From: Sphaerulina vaccinii
Taxonomy: Eukaryota > Ascomycota > Dothideomycetes > Mycosphaerellales > Mycosphaerellaceae
Assembly (NCBI GenBank): GCA_022570795.1
Contig: JAKUDP010000025.1
Coordinates: forward strand, 511,001 to 575,000
DNA length: 64,000 bases
Reading direction: 5' to 3'
The notes below the pieces were generated by a model. That model searched no databases, was not told the DNA's origin, and worked only from the letters and a program-made list of their open reading frames with translations. A program made the translations under genes and the position numbers. Below are positions 52,826 to 64,000 of this stretch, piece after piece (the first letter of the stretch is position 1; every line of letters begins with the position of its first letter).

Positions 52826-53796
52826 ATGTCGAACCAGAGACGCTATTATTGGAATGAGTACCAAAATGCCTTGGTGAGTCAAATTCACAATTAAAGCCAT
52901 CTCTGATCGCTCGTGCACACTCTGGTACCTGGCTCGAAGACAGGCCAGTCTGTTATCCTAGGACATTCATCGAGAAGCTTGCTTATCCCCGACGTGTAGG
53001 CTTCTTTCGATTCTGGCAAAGTAGCCACTGCGAGGGACCACTGCCTCGAGCTGATAGCGGACTTCGAGTGTCCTCGCCTGGTGCAAGTATACGCTTGGCA
53101 GCTTAAAGCGAACTGCACACAGGACTACTGGACAGCAAGAACCGATCTCGAAAGCGCACTGAAGCTCTTCGAGCAACTGGACCACAAGGACAAGATTGTG
53201 CGGCAGTCGTTCGATCATACGGTAAGCGAGATCAGCTCACGTTCGTAGCAATATCTGACCTTGTGTTATTCGCACTCTTAGAACTTGATGCTAGATGATA
53301 TCAACACGCAGTGGAATGCGTACTACGCCGGTCGTGGAGAGACTCCTCCCACCCAGCAGCAAGCGCTCGAGAACAATCTTAGGGAGGCTGCAGATGAGGC
53401 GAACCAGCAGAAGATCGGTCAGCAGATGCAGGAGTTGGACATTCAGGACAAGGTACGTACGGCCCACAGTCTCCGCGTTAGACGTACCGGTCAAGGTCGC
53501 CGCGTCGCAGGTGTCATCTTGTTGGAAAGCTCGGCAGCTTCTGAGAGCTCAGCTAACACCGGTGTTCATAGGAGGAGGACGAACGCATTGTGATTGATTC
53601 CGCCGCTGAGCAGGCCAAGCCGAAGCAGCATGCGAACGTTGGCGGGCACAGCTCACCATTCCCTGAGATGCCGGGTGGCACAGAGAGACCATGGGAGCGT
53701 CCGGCGGCTAAGCAGCGTGGTTATGGCATGTTATCACCAGTTCTCGAGGGCGAGGATAAGATGGGTTCTGAGGATGATTCTATGAGCTTGTCGTAG
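52826..53796 (+). CDS. Four-exon conserved-looking protein, unknown function
   Basis: Exons 52826-52873, 53000-53221, 53282-53452 and 53572-53796, all in phase 0, give 221 aa. Introns are 126, 60 and 119 nt with good GT/AG sites. The protein begins MSNQRRYYWNEYQNAL. Its middle is helical and TPR-like in spacing (ATARDHCLELIADFECPRL, VYAWQLKANCTQDYWTART, LESALKLFEQLDHKDKIV), then a coiled coil (LENNLREAADEANQQKIGQQ) and a disordered acidic end. It diverges from the membrane protein at 51957. I do not recognise the family. The model is supported by matching phases throughout. Confidence 0.8.
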
Positions 53797-54290
53797 AGGC
53801 TCGACGAGGCCGATGTTAATGATGCGCGATTGAACTTCTTCGAGTCCCTTCCCAGGTCCGATTGGCTCGGCTCGGCTGATCGGGCAGGCCCTTGACCTCG
53901 CCTCGTGGTGTAGTACAGGGCTGCAAAGAGCCATCGGAGCAATAACAAAGGCTGTGTTACCCTCGTCGCGTCTCGAGGTCTTTCCTTCAGTTCTGCTTTT
54001 CATCACGACGATTCCACTCTCTATCAGCAAAAAGCTGTCGGTCGAAAGAAGAGCGCGAGATAGCGAAGTGTTATATAGAAAATCTGTGCCAAGACCTCGC
54101 CTCGAGGCTCATTAGCGCCTTCTCTTTAATTCTGCTCTCCACCACGACAACCTCACTTTTCGTCGGGAAAGAATCAAATTTTATCGCGTCGATGCAGCCT
54201 CTCGCCTCGCGGTTATTGTGGCTGAGATGGACAACGCTAGGCCAAGGCTTAGTCACACTCACCTCAGCTCTTCGGCCTCATGTGCTAATC
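53797..54290. other. Boundary zone with a small duplication
   Basis: About 500 bases between the last gene and the AT-rich tract. Two stretches near 53,968-54,050 and 54,100-54,170 are similar (CTTTCCTTCAGTTCTGCTTTTCATCACGAC and CTTTAATTCTGCTCTCCACCACGAC in part). Composition is still normal. No gene is supported. Confidence 0.45.
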
Positions 54291-55881
54291 GTTCGACCTG
54301 AATAGTCTCAGTTATTATACTACCTTAGCAAACTAGTCCTTATTCGGAATCTTGCTATAGGTAGTCTAAGGGCCTAACTAGCACTTTTAGTATATACTAA
54401 TTAGCTCGATTTTGAAATATAGGCAAATAAATATATAGATACTTAGAGGGGCTTTAGATAGTTGTAGAGATTATAAAACTTTATTTAGAAAATCCGAAAG
54501 CCTACTATACTACTTATAATACCTTGCTATTAGTAGCTAGTAGCCCGGCTATAGTAGTAGTAGTAGAGAGTACTTCTTATATACTTTCTTAGAGTATTAG
54601 TTAATCTTAGTTAATCTTATCTATACTTAACTACTTTTAGACTTATCTTTAAAATATATCTATATTAGTGCCTACGTTACTAAGAAGCCTATTATCCTTA
54701 GAATTATACTCCTTTTTAGATAATAAGTTGCTTTTAAAGTCTAAGTTAATAGTAGTATTCTTAGTAATCTCTATATAAATAGCTATAAGTAGGGCCTTAG
54801 CTAAGTCCTTTATATAGTATAGGAAGTTGTTATAGTTACTATTAGCTATATTCTAAGTAAAGCTAAGATGTACAAACGCCTAGTAGCAATTCTTAGGCGC
54901 AATTAGTATTCCTAAGCTTTATATAAGGCTATTAGTTCTTAAAGTATATATAAGGTATAAAGCTAGAGTAAGATTCTTATCGAAGCTAGTTATATTAGGT
55001 AGATTATAGAAGTTATTATTAGGTATAGAGAAGATAGCTCTCTAAGCTACTATTAATAGCTACTTATACTTCTTTTATATAGTAGCTTTATAACCTAGGC
55101 TCTTCTAGTATAGACTAATTATATACTTATTATACTTGGACTACTAGATATAGCTAGTATAGGTACTTCTATATAAGAAGTCTTTCGAATTATTATAATT
55201 AGAATCCTCTATAAGCGCTACTTATATATATACCTTAAATAGGCCTTTTATCCTATTAGTCGGGCTATACTAGAAGTAGTAGTAGTTAGTTTCGTTATAC
55301 TTTGTCTTATTAAGTATAGCTATAGACCTAATTAGCTTAGAGTCGCGCTTATTGCGCGAACTTAGATAATAGCTATATAGTACAACTAATTTTATTCTAG
55401 TACTCTATAAGTTAATCTCTATAGGCTCCTATCTAAAGTTATATACCTCTTAGTACTTCCTCTATCCCTTATTAAATAGTCTAGGCAAATAATACTCGGA
55501 CTTGTCTATAATTAGAGCTATATACTAAGTAATTTAGCTAACTCTCCTATCTAAGCTACTAATTGTTTTGTTAAAGTAGCTAAAGAACTAAGACAGAGTA
55601 TCGCAGAGTATAATATAGCTATAGAGCTTAACTATAGTATTATATGCCTAGAGCGAAGTTATCTTATAGGCCTTACTAGGTACGTAGAAGATGTTCTATA
55701 GCTAACTATATGCCTCCTCCTAGTTGTCTTTGTCTATACCTATAGGTACTTCTAGCTATAAGGATAGGCAAGTTAGTAGATTGTAGCCTAGGCCTTGTAG
55801 GCGGCGGGTAGGAGTAGAAGCTATAGTAGCTGTCGAGTAGCAGATAGGGGTACTAGATATAGTAACTGAATTCGGGTAAGA

Positions 55882-56375
55882 AGTAGAGTCTACAAAGTAT
55901 TAAAGTTAGTATCTCTAAAAAAAAAATAGAGCAACTAAGCTACTATATAGTATATTATATATATATAAGTATCTCTAAAGGAAATAGAGACTCTAAGCTA
56001 CTAGATAGGTAGCTAGATACTAATTTCCTTTAGAGAAAGAATAGGGAGATATATAGTATATAAGAGTTAGTATATAAAAGCTCGGCTTTACTTAAGTATA
56101 GGTAAGAAGATAGTCCTAAGCTTGCCTAAAAAGTAGAGTCTATAAAGTAGTAAAGTTAGTATCTCTAAAAAAAATAGAGTAACTAAGCTACTATATAGTA
56201 GGTCGTATATATATAAGTGTCTCTAAAGGAAATAGAGACTCTAAGCTACTAGATAGGTAGCTAGATACTAATTTCCTTCGGAGATAGAATAGAGAGATAT
56301 ATAGTATATAAGAGTTTATATACAAAAGCTCGGCTTTGCCTAGATATAGGCAAGGAGGTAGTTCTAAGCTCGCCT
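55882..56375. repeat. Two-copy tandem duplication, period 250 bp
   Basis: AGTAGAGTCTA begins at 55882 and again at 56132. The two copies (about 250 and 244 bp) match along their whole length with scattered mostly C/T and G/A differences. Shared landmarks are AGGAAATAGAGACTCTAAGC, AGATACTAATTTCCTT and AAAAGCTCGGCTTT. Both lie within the RIP-like tract. Confidence 0.75.
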
Positions 56376-59300
56376 AAGTATTATATAGACTACCTATATA
56401 ATATATATATATTCTTAATAAAGTAGGAAGTTAGGTATATAAGTGTTATAGACTATAAGCGACTATAGAAGGCAAAGTAGTAGATGTTATATATAATAGA
56501 AAAAGAAGTATCTAAGGAAAAAGATAAGTTTCTTTATAGTCTCCTATAGCTACCTAAGGACCTATACTAGTAAATAGCAACGATATATACGTAGGGTTAC
56601 CTACCTTAATAAAGTAACTAACTAGTATTATCTGCAATTGTTAGGCTAATAGGAAGCTCTGCCTAGGCTGCGTGCGTTATATATAATAGGGTACAAGTAA
56701 AGAGTTTGTAACTACCTTTTTACTATTTTGCTACAAAGTAAAGTAAGTATAGCAGTCTACGGCGTGTGCGATAGTATAGATATAGCAAGAATTATACTTA
56801 TAAATAGCTACTTTCGTATAGAGAAGCCTAATAAGTGTCTAATATTTGTAGGCATCTCTATATATAAGAGCTCAAATTTCGATTACCTATAACCTACTCG
56901 ATTGCTATAGTTGTTCTAGAAATATAGAGATACTATATAGGTAAGCCTAGCTTACGTATATATCTCTATTATCGGTAGGTCGGTTTTATATAGTCTAAGC
57001 CGTCTAATTAGTATAGTCGTCGCAGGCTTGTAGAGAAGTTGTATATATAAGCCTAGTTTACCTAAGTATGTCCGAGTATTACTCTATATTGTCTACGAAC
57101 TTAGACTTGTTGTTAGCGAGGAATCTAGGCACGTTGTCTATAGCAGCTATAGTCTAAAGGTTATATTATTCGATTGGATTGTCTATTTGGCTAGGAATGT
57201 CTAGATACTCGATATTAGGTATAGAACTACCTAAGTCTAGTATATATACTATATTCTAATTGAATCTTTTAAGTATAGATAGACAAGGCTTGTTGTCTAT
57301 ACCTATATTAGATACAAGGTTATTTAGGCCTACGGCAAAGAGATCTACTATATAGAATAGAGTATCTTTTGTCTATATACGATTAAGTAACTCCTCTAGG
57401 TAGATTAATACAACTTAGTAGATCTTGTATATAGTACTTGCTCTTATATATACTATATCTATATATTCGCTAAATGCTACCTCTATTCTATTATAGAGCT
57501 AACCTATATAGGTCGCAAGTAGAGTATAGTTAGCAAGCTAATTCTCTATACTAAATATACTATTCCTCTAATTTTATAGTAGCGCTTTTAGATAGCTATT
57601 TAGGAACTTATTTATATAGTTAATTTCAAACTAACTATCTGCTCTGCCTACGTAGTTTACTAGACTATTTGCTAGAATTGTATTTTAGAGCTACTTATTA
57701 GATATAGGCAAGTCTATAATCTACTTTAGCTAGAGTATAACAAATATATAGTTTTTATAAGACTTTATATAGAAGATTAAGATATACTAATTAACTATGC
57801 AGCATAGGAGGCTAATGTCTATGTACTTAATTGTATAGTAGAGGAGTTAGTAGGTCTATACTATCTAGATAAAGTAGATATATATAGTCCTATCCTCGCT
57901 ACTATTAATTGCAACTATATTTGCTATATAGGAAGCTAACTTCTTCTTTTTCTTTGCTATTAGGATAGTCTTACCTATATAATATCTAGCTTTTATCTAA
58001 TTAGACTATAGATCTAGGTATAGTATATGCGCCTACTAGGAGAAGCACGCTTTATAGACTTTCTATAATAGATCTAGGAATTCTTTAACTAAAAGCTTTC
58101 GAATATACCTAGCTATATTTAATCTATTACCTAGGTCTTAAATTCTAGCTATCTTATATACAAATGCTAGGATATAGGTATAATAGCTATCGACTACTAG
58201 ACGCTCTATATAACTATATAGTACCTAGAATAATAGGCAGATCTTGCGATTTATTAGCGCCTAGTAGACCTTTAGATATATCTTTAAGTTATAGCTCTTA
58301 GGCCTACTAAAGTTTCTATCGATTGCCTATATTAGGTATATCTTTAGGTAGAAGAGCCCGGGTACTAGTAGTACCTACTAGATCCTATTATATAGGTCTT
58401 TATTCTTAATATACTCCTTATATATAGTATAGATATTAGAGACTAATTTCTAATTACTATAAACTAGCTTAATCCTCTAGCTAGGGTTATAGCTAGTCTA
58501 TCTAACCTAGTCCTTATCTTGTCCTAGTATAATTAAGACTTAGTAGCAGCGCCTACAAATAGTATAGAGTTGTCTATAGAATCTATATTATTATATTAGA
58601 TACTATTATATATCTCCTAAAGGTTAAGCTACTTATCTATAATATTCTTAATTACTCTATATATACTATCTATAGTACCTTTATTTTCGAATATAAGCTT
58701 TATTATAGAGTATATAGACTTCTAAGTTATAAGGCAATATATAATATATATATAGGGGTACTATAATATAGCCTACTAGTCTAAGTCCAGTTTTATATTA
58801 TATACTTCTACGACTTTGACTAGGTATACTCTGCGAATACACTCGGCTATCTTGTATAGCGTATATACCTACTCTTATTTGCTATACTTTAGCCCCTCTA
58901 TGCCTATAATATTATAAAGCTATAGAGGATTCTCTTTATATAGTAAGGATATATCTAAGCTACTATATAGGATCTATATACTCTTAAAGACCTTTGTAGT
59001 AGTATAATATAGGAGCTAGTTCTATTTAAGAAACCTAGACTATCTAGTCTAGAGTATATAGTCCTAGTTATTAAAAATAATATTTATAGCTAGGTCCCGA
59101 CTATATATATATATACTCTCTATAGCTATTCTAAGTAGGCTCTTATTTGCCTAATAGATACTCTAAAGATATATGTAGACGCCTATACTAGCGAGTATAG
59201 ATATTACTCTATACTTGGTTCCCTAACTCTATAGGTAGATTCTAAGCTAGCGAGATAGTCTACTCCTAGCTCTTAGATACTATACCTATCTAATTATCGA

Positions 59301-60271
59301 AGCTACCTATATAACCTTCCTATAGACCTATCGCAGAGTCTCTTTTATATCTATAGTTACCTATGCTAGTCTAGTAATAAGCGCGCTTATAATATTAGTA
59401 AGTATAGGAGCTACCTAAGCTATCTTTCTAAACGTATCTAAAGAGAGGACCTTGCTTACTCGCTACTCTAAATCGAATTTGCTAAATATCTAAGTATAGT
59501 TAGTATAGGTCTTATATACTACTAGACTCTACCTACCTCGATCTAAGCTAAAAACTAGATATCTAGTCTAATAAGGCCTAGAACAAAGCTTGCAAACTTA
59601 CTCTTATTTATATATAGGTATACTTTTTATAAGAAAGACTTCTTAGATATAATACTCTCTATTCTCTTTATATACCTACCTATAGTCTCTACCTATATAC
59701 TTATATCTAGATCCTTCTCTATACTATAGTAGGAGTTTAGAAAGCTCTTAATACTTATATTACTTAAGTATATATACTAAAAGATATTATCTACTTTTTC
59801 CTAAACTATCTAACTACTCTTATACTAATTAGAATGCGCCTATACTCTTCCTAGAATTGTTAGAGCTAGTTTATTAGACTTAAGAAATATTGCGCCTTAG
59901 AAGCTACTTATCTAAAATATACTTAGTATTACTATATATTTGTAGCTTAGGTTTGTAGGCGTTTGTCTATAGTTAGCTATAGTCTTCTTTATACTTAGGG
60001 ATTTAGATATATATAGAGCTATTATAGATAGCGACAAAGTAGTAGGTAGTATCGCACATAGTATAATTGTAGACTCGAAGAGGTAGAAGTACTACCTTAA
60101 TTATATTATTAGTTAATAATTAATACTATAATATATATTCTTTCTAACTACTTCTCTATTCTATTCTATTTATTCGTAGTAGAAACAAGTATCTATATAG
60201 AAGGCAAGCCTGAATCTAGAACTTAAGTAGATACTATCTAAGTAGAAGTAGAAGGCTAGCCTAAATCTAGA

Positions 60272-60604
60272 ACTATATAATATACTAAGGATCTAGCTAG
60301 AGGACTATAGAGTATACTTAGATTAAGCTAGAGAGTAATAGAGAACTATATAATATACTAAGGATCTAGCTAGAGGACTATAGAGTATACTTAGATTAAG
60401 CTAGAGAGTAATAGAGAACTATATAATATACTAAGGATCTAGCTAGAGGACTATAGAGTATACTTAGATTAAGCTAGAGAGTAATAGAGAACTATATAAT
60501 ATACTAAGAATCTAGCTAGAGGACTATAGAGTATACTTAGATTAAGCTAGAGAGTAATAGAGAACTATATAATATACTAAGGATCTAGCTAGAGGACTAT
60601 AGAA
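60272..60604. repeat. 73-bp tandem repeat, about 4.5 copies
   Basis: A unit starting ACTATATAATATACTAAGGA recurs with phase 73 (reference base at 60273, 60346, 60419, 60492, 60565), followed by half a unit ending near 60604. Copies are almost identical (one AAGGATC reads AAGAATC), so the array expanded after most of the surrounding RIP-like decay. Confidence 0.9.
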
Positions 60605-60899
60605 GCGAGTATAGAACAAATAGGGAGACTAGAGGTATAAGAGTATAGAATACAAGTATAGAATTTCCTCTATATATTAGAATACTAGCTTTATATATAA
60701 TTAATTATATAATATAGGTAGGTAGCAAGCCCGGGAGTAGCTAGTATACTATCTGCAATTCTATTAATAATACTTTAGAGGTATATAGCCTCTAGTCGCA
60801 TAACTAGAAACTCTAGATACTCTATCTATTAATAGCTTAGGAGGCAATTCTATATAGCTCTACTTAGATAGCTAGGTATTGCTCGCAGACTAGATATTA

Positions 60900-63800
60900 C
60901 TAGACTTCTTAGCTAGGACCTTATAGAAATTAGGAGTCTGCTTTATCTATAGTAATACCTATAGCAATAGAGTCTAGGAATATATCTACTTATATTTAGA
61001 AGTAGATACTCTAGGCTTTGCTCTTCCCTTTTCTTTTATAGGCGCTACTATATTCTTATTCGGTATATTAGGCGCGCTATTCTATATAGCTTGTTCGGAA
61101 TCTAGAGACCTATTACTTGCGACTACTTTAGATATTGTCTATAGCTTAGGCGTCGATATATATAGAAGTAGAGTCTAAATACCGAACGTGCGAATCCTAT
61201 ATATAGATATATCTAATATATCTATAATAGTCTCGCCAATATTATAATTGACTTGCCTATCTTTAATACTTATATATTGCTCTAGATAATACTACTTATA
61301 GCTTGCCTAGCCTTTGTCTATAAGCTATCTACTCTACCTCTCTATATTAGCCTAGCTGCTTACAAAGTTGCTATCTACCTACTATATAAATATATATAGC
61401 TAAGTCTCTAGTATAGATAGTAGTTAGGTTAGTAATACAAACTTTGCCTACTCTAGATAGGCTTTTAATCTAGTTCGGTCGAGAACTAGGTAGTAACTAG
61501 GAGCCTTGCCCTAGTAGTAGGCAATATACTCTTAAATCCTCTAGGGTAGTATAGATCTAGGTACTAGCTAGAAGATTATATTAGTATATAGATGCTTTGC
61601 CTAAAGGATATCCTACTTGCATAGACAAGCCTATATAAAGAGTATATACTTTGAAACTCTAACTAATACCTAGGACTCTATTACTATAGCCTACTATATT
61701 TCTAACTTAGAGAGCTTCTATATAGGCTAGCAATAGTCGTAGCAGTCTATATCTATCTACTCGGGTATAGCCTCTACAAACGTATATAGCTAGACCTTCC
61801 TTCGATACCTAGGCTAGATTATAGGTAGATTGCCTATAGTCTAATTAATCTAATAGTAGACAAAGAACTTAAGCTTATTATACTTATTCTAATCTAACTT
61901 TCTCTTCTTTGCCTTTATATCTAGAGGTATAGGCTAACTAATAGGCTTATCTACTAGGATCTCTATAAGGCGCGCAGGCTCTATAGACCGGGTAGGCAAG
62001 ACTATATACTCGAGATTAGCAAACTTCTTATATAGTAGGGTAAAGCGCCTAGGCCTATACTTTACTAAGTCTTGTACTATACAACCTATGCGCTATATAA
62101 TATACTATATTATATATTGCTTCGGGAGCCTATACTAGACAATCTCCTTAATATCTAGAATGTCTACTCCTAACCCAAGCGTCTTAGTCGCAAAGAGAAT
62201 ATAGATTTTGGAGTCGTACTTCTAGAACTTCTATATAAGCTTGCTCTACGTCTGCCTAGCTATCTGCCTATAGTAGACCTAGACTATCTAGTATACCTCT
62301 ACCTCTATATACTCTAGGAATTTCTATATAATATATATATATATAGTATAGGCAGCCTCCTAATATCCCTTCTAACTATTATAAAAGACTATACTCTTTA
62401 GGATCTATATAGGATTCTTTACCTATATACTTGGGTCTACTACCTATATAGCAAGCTAGAAGAGCGAGCTATAGTTGTCTCCTATACTATCTAGAATTAG
62501 TATAGCCTATATAAAGATCTTAGGCTAGTTAATACTATTCCTAATTAAAGTAATATAACCTTCTTATATACTAGTTGTCTTTATATAGACCTTTTCTACT
62601 ATAGCGTCTAATATAGCTATATAACTATATATATAGACGTTGTAGTATAGGAGCGTATATAGCGTCTAGAGGTTCGTATACTCCTTTCTAAATCCTCTAT
62701 TCTCTATACTCTACTAGTAGATAAGGTAGAATTTATTAATAATAACTATACCTAGATACTATCTAAACTAAGGCTTAAGCTATAGCTTTTGGAACTACTT
62801 CTATATTACTATCTCTAGACTAAGGAGAATATAAGTAAACTTGCCTACTCGCAGATCTGCCTACTACTATACGCTTAGTCTAGTCTTTATATAAGATATA
62901 AAGAGGATTAGGTTGCCTCTAAGTTGCTAGATCCTTGTCTCCTACTTAATTCCAATCTAGTTAAGTAGTATAATTAGGATAATAGTATAGTTACGAATAA
63001 GAGGCTAGGACTAGAAGGTTAGACTCTTACCTATAGATATAGCTACAATCTAGATAATATTATTTGGATTAAAAATAAGATTCTAGATATAGTATACTTA
63101 TAGTTCGCAAGCTAGAAAGAGATATAGTATATAGAGCTTGCGCTTTACTAGACCTAGCGTCTGCTAATACTAGTCCGACTTGCTATCTAGAGCTAGCTAG
63201 CCTACTATACTTGTATATACTACCTAGATCTATACTTTTAGAATTCTATATATAAAGTCTTTTATAAGCTTCTAGATTACTTCTATATATTTAGTTAGAA
63301 TAGTAAGCGTAGCATACTACCTACTATCTATACTAGCTCTAGACTAGCTATAAAGTCTACTAATTCTTATAGAATATAACCTAGCTTAACTAGTTTTCTA
63401 CCTATGCCTCTTAGAGTGCAATATATACTTTTGCCTTTAACCGAGCTTTAGACTTGTCGACTAGGAACTCTATTACCTTCCTAATAAATATCTACTATAT
63501 AGCCTTGCGCTTTAGAGTAGTATAGTAATTAGGTCTATCTAGTAGGCCTCCGAATGCTTCCTATACTTAATTGCGGACTCTTAGCTATTACGTATTGCTT
63601 TCTAGGCCTTCTAAAATATTAATCTTATTTAGAATAAGATCGCTTATATAAGATTCTACGTTAGATAGGTCGCTATTACTATCCTCTCTACCTAGACTAG
63701 AAAAGCTTATATCGAACAATTTGCTAATATCTACGTCTCTAGCACTCCTATATATACTCCTAGTCGATAGCCTACCTCCTACTCTACCTCTTAATCGATT

Positions 63801-63900
63801 CTCGAACTTAGTAGACTTAGATTTAAAGGATAATATTACCTAAGGCTACTTAGCAACCCTTATAGACTAACTGCGTTTCTAGTTTTTAATGCAAAGTATT
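60900..63900 (-). pseudogene. RIP-degraded RecQ-type DNA helicase
   Basis: Reading the minus strand through many stops, helicase motifs occur in the right order. A Walker A-like IGKSLTF lies at about 63018-63040, followed by PLIRNYTIILIILLN. A motif II-like IVIINKFYLI lies near 62,720-62,755. FATKTLGLGVDILDIKEIV (motif V) is at about 62140-62215, and QYIIQRIGCIVQDLVKYR (motif VI) at 62,060-62,105. This order and the GLGVDI and QRxG features match RecQ-family helicases of fungal mobile elements and subtelomeres. The distal part (to about 60,900) is open-like but unassigned. Boundaries are approximate. It is inactive. Confidence 0.72.
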
Positions 63901-64000
63901 GCGCAAAAACTCTTTATTACTAGATTTCTACGCGTCTTAGGTACTATATACACTTTGTCTAGTTAGTAGAGCTTGTCTATAGTAGGAGGAGTAGTATCTA

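Larger units (their letters stand above)
54300..64000. repeat. AT-rich, RIP-like degraded repeat block
   Basis: From about 54,300 to the window end there is no ORF of 60 codons on either strand, in contrast to the preceding 54 kb. The sequence is TpA-rich and strongly depleted in CpA and TpG, as expected when C-to-T changes at CpA have hit both strands of a repeat (RIP). CpG, CpC and CpT remain. CTA/TAG and TATA dominate, which fills all frames with stops. A RecQ-type helicase can still be read on the minus strand (about 60,900-63,900). Further degraded coding fragments on the minus strand around 59,600-59,850 could not be identified. The block extends beyond the window. Confidence 0.88.

Overview
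The window looks like a chromosome segment of a filamentous ascomycete, probably a Dothideomycete (Mycosphaerella-like). Genes carry short introns (about 47-65 nt) with GTNNGT donors and CTAAC/CTGAC branch sites. They lie on both strands, often as divergent pairs. The right end is a long AT-rich tract that looks like repeat-induced point mutation (RIP). The species is an inference from these traits.

Positions 1-54,000 are ordinary gene-bearing sequence. In order they hold: the 3' end of a gene cut by the window edge; a five-exon ferric reductase with three SreA-type GATA sites upstream; two weak small genes; an AK3/ADK2-like adenylate kinase; the LETM1/Mdm38 protein; a disordered conserved protein; an F-box-like protein; a FAHD1-like fumarylacetoacetate hydrolase; an F-box/JmjC fusion; translation factor eIF4A; an AT-hook coiled-coil protein; a leukotriene-A4-hydrolase-type aminopeptidase; a second AT-hook protein with a KEN box; two poorly known proteins, one probably mitochondrial; an OPA3-like protein; a polo-like kinase with two polo boxes; and a metallo-beta-lactamase-fold protein. 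Several products are probably mitochondrial (adenylate kinase, LETM1, FAHD1, the 297-aa protein, OPA3). I see no metabolic gene cluster.

Positions 36,200-45,500 are poorer in genes and repeat-bearing. They contain a complete Tc1/mariner-type element (perfect 34-bp terminal inverted repeats, TA target duplication, one stop codon in its transposase), a 359-bp MITE-like inverted-repeat element, old sequence duplications, one F-box-like gene and one conserved hypothetical gene.

Positions 45,500-52,000 hold the most unusual genes. A minus-strand gene encodes a very divergent ubiquitin-specific-protease-like protein with a Cys-rich insert and an acidic tail. It is followed in the same reading frame, after a single TAG codon, by a 715-residue coiled-coil and disordered ORF. 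A membrane-anchored protein and a four-exon 221-aa protein form a divergent pair to its right.

From about 54,300 to the end, 9.7 kb has no sizeable ORF on either strand, is TpA-rich and CpA/TpG-poor, and contains tandem repeats. On the minus strand, fragments of a RecQ-type helicase can still be read in the correct motif order, so this is a RIP-degraded mobile-element or subtelomere-like block.
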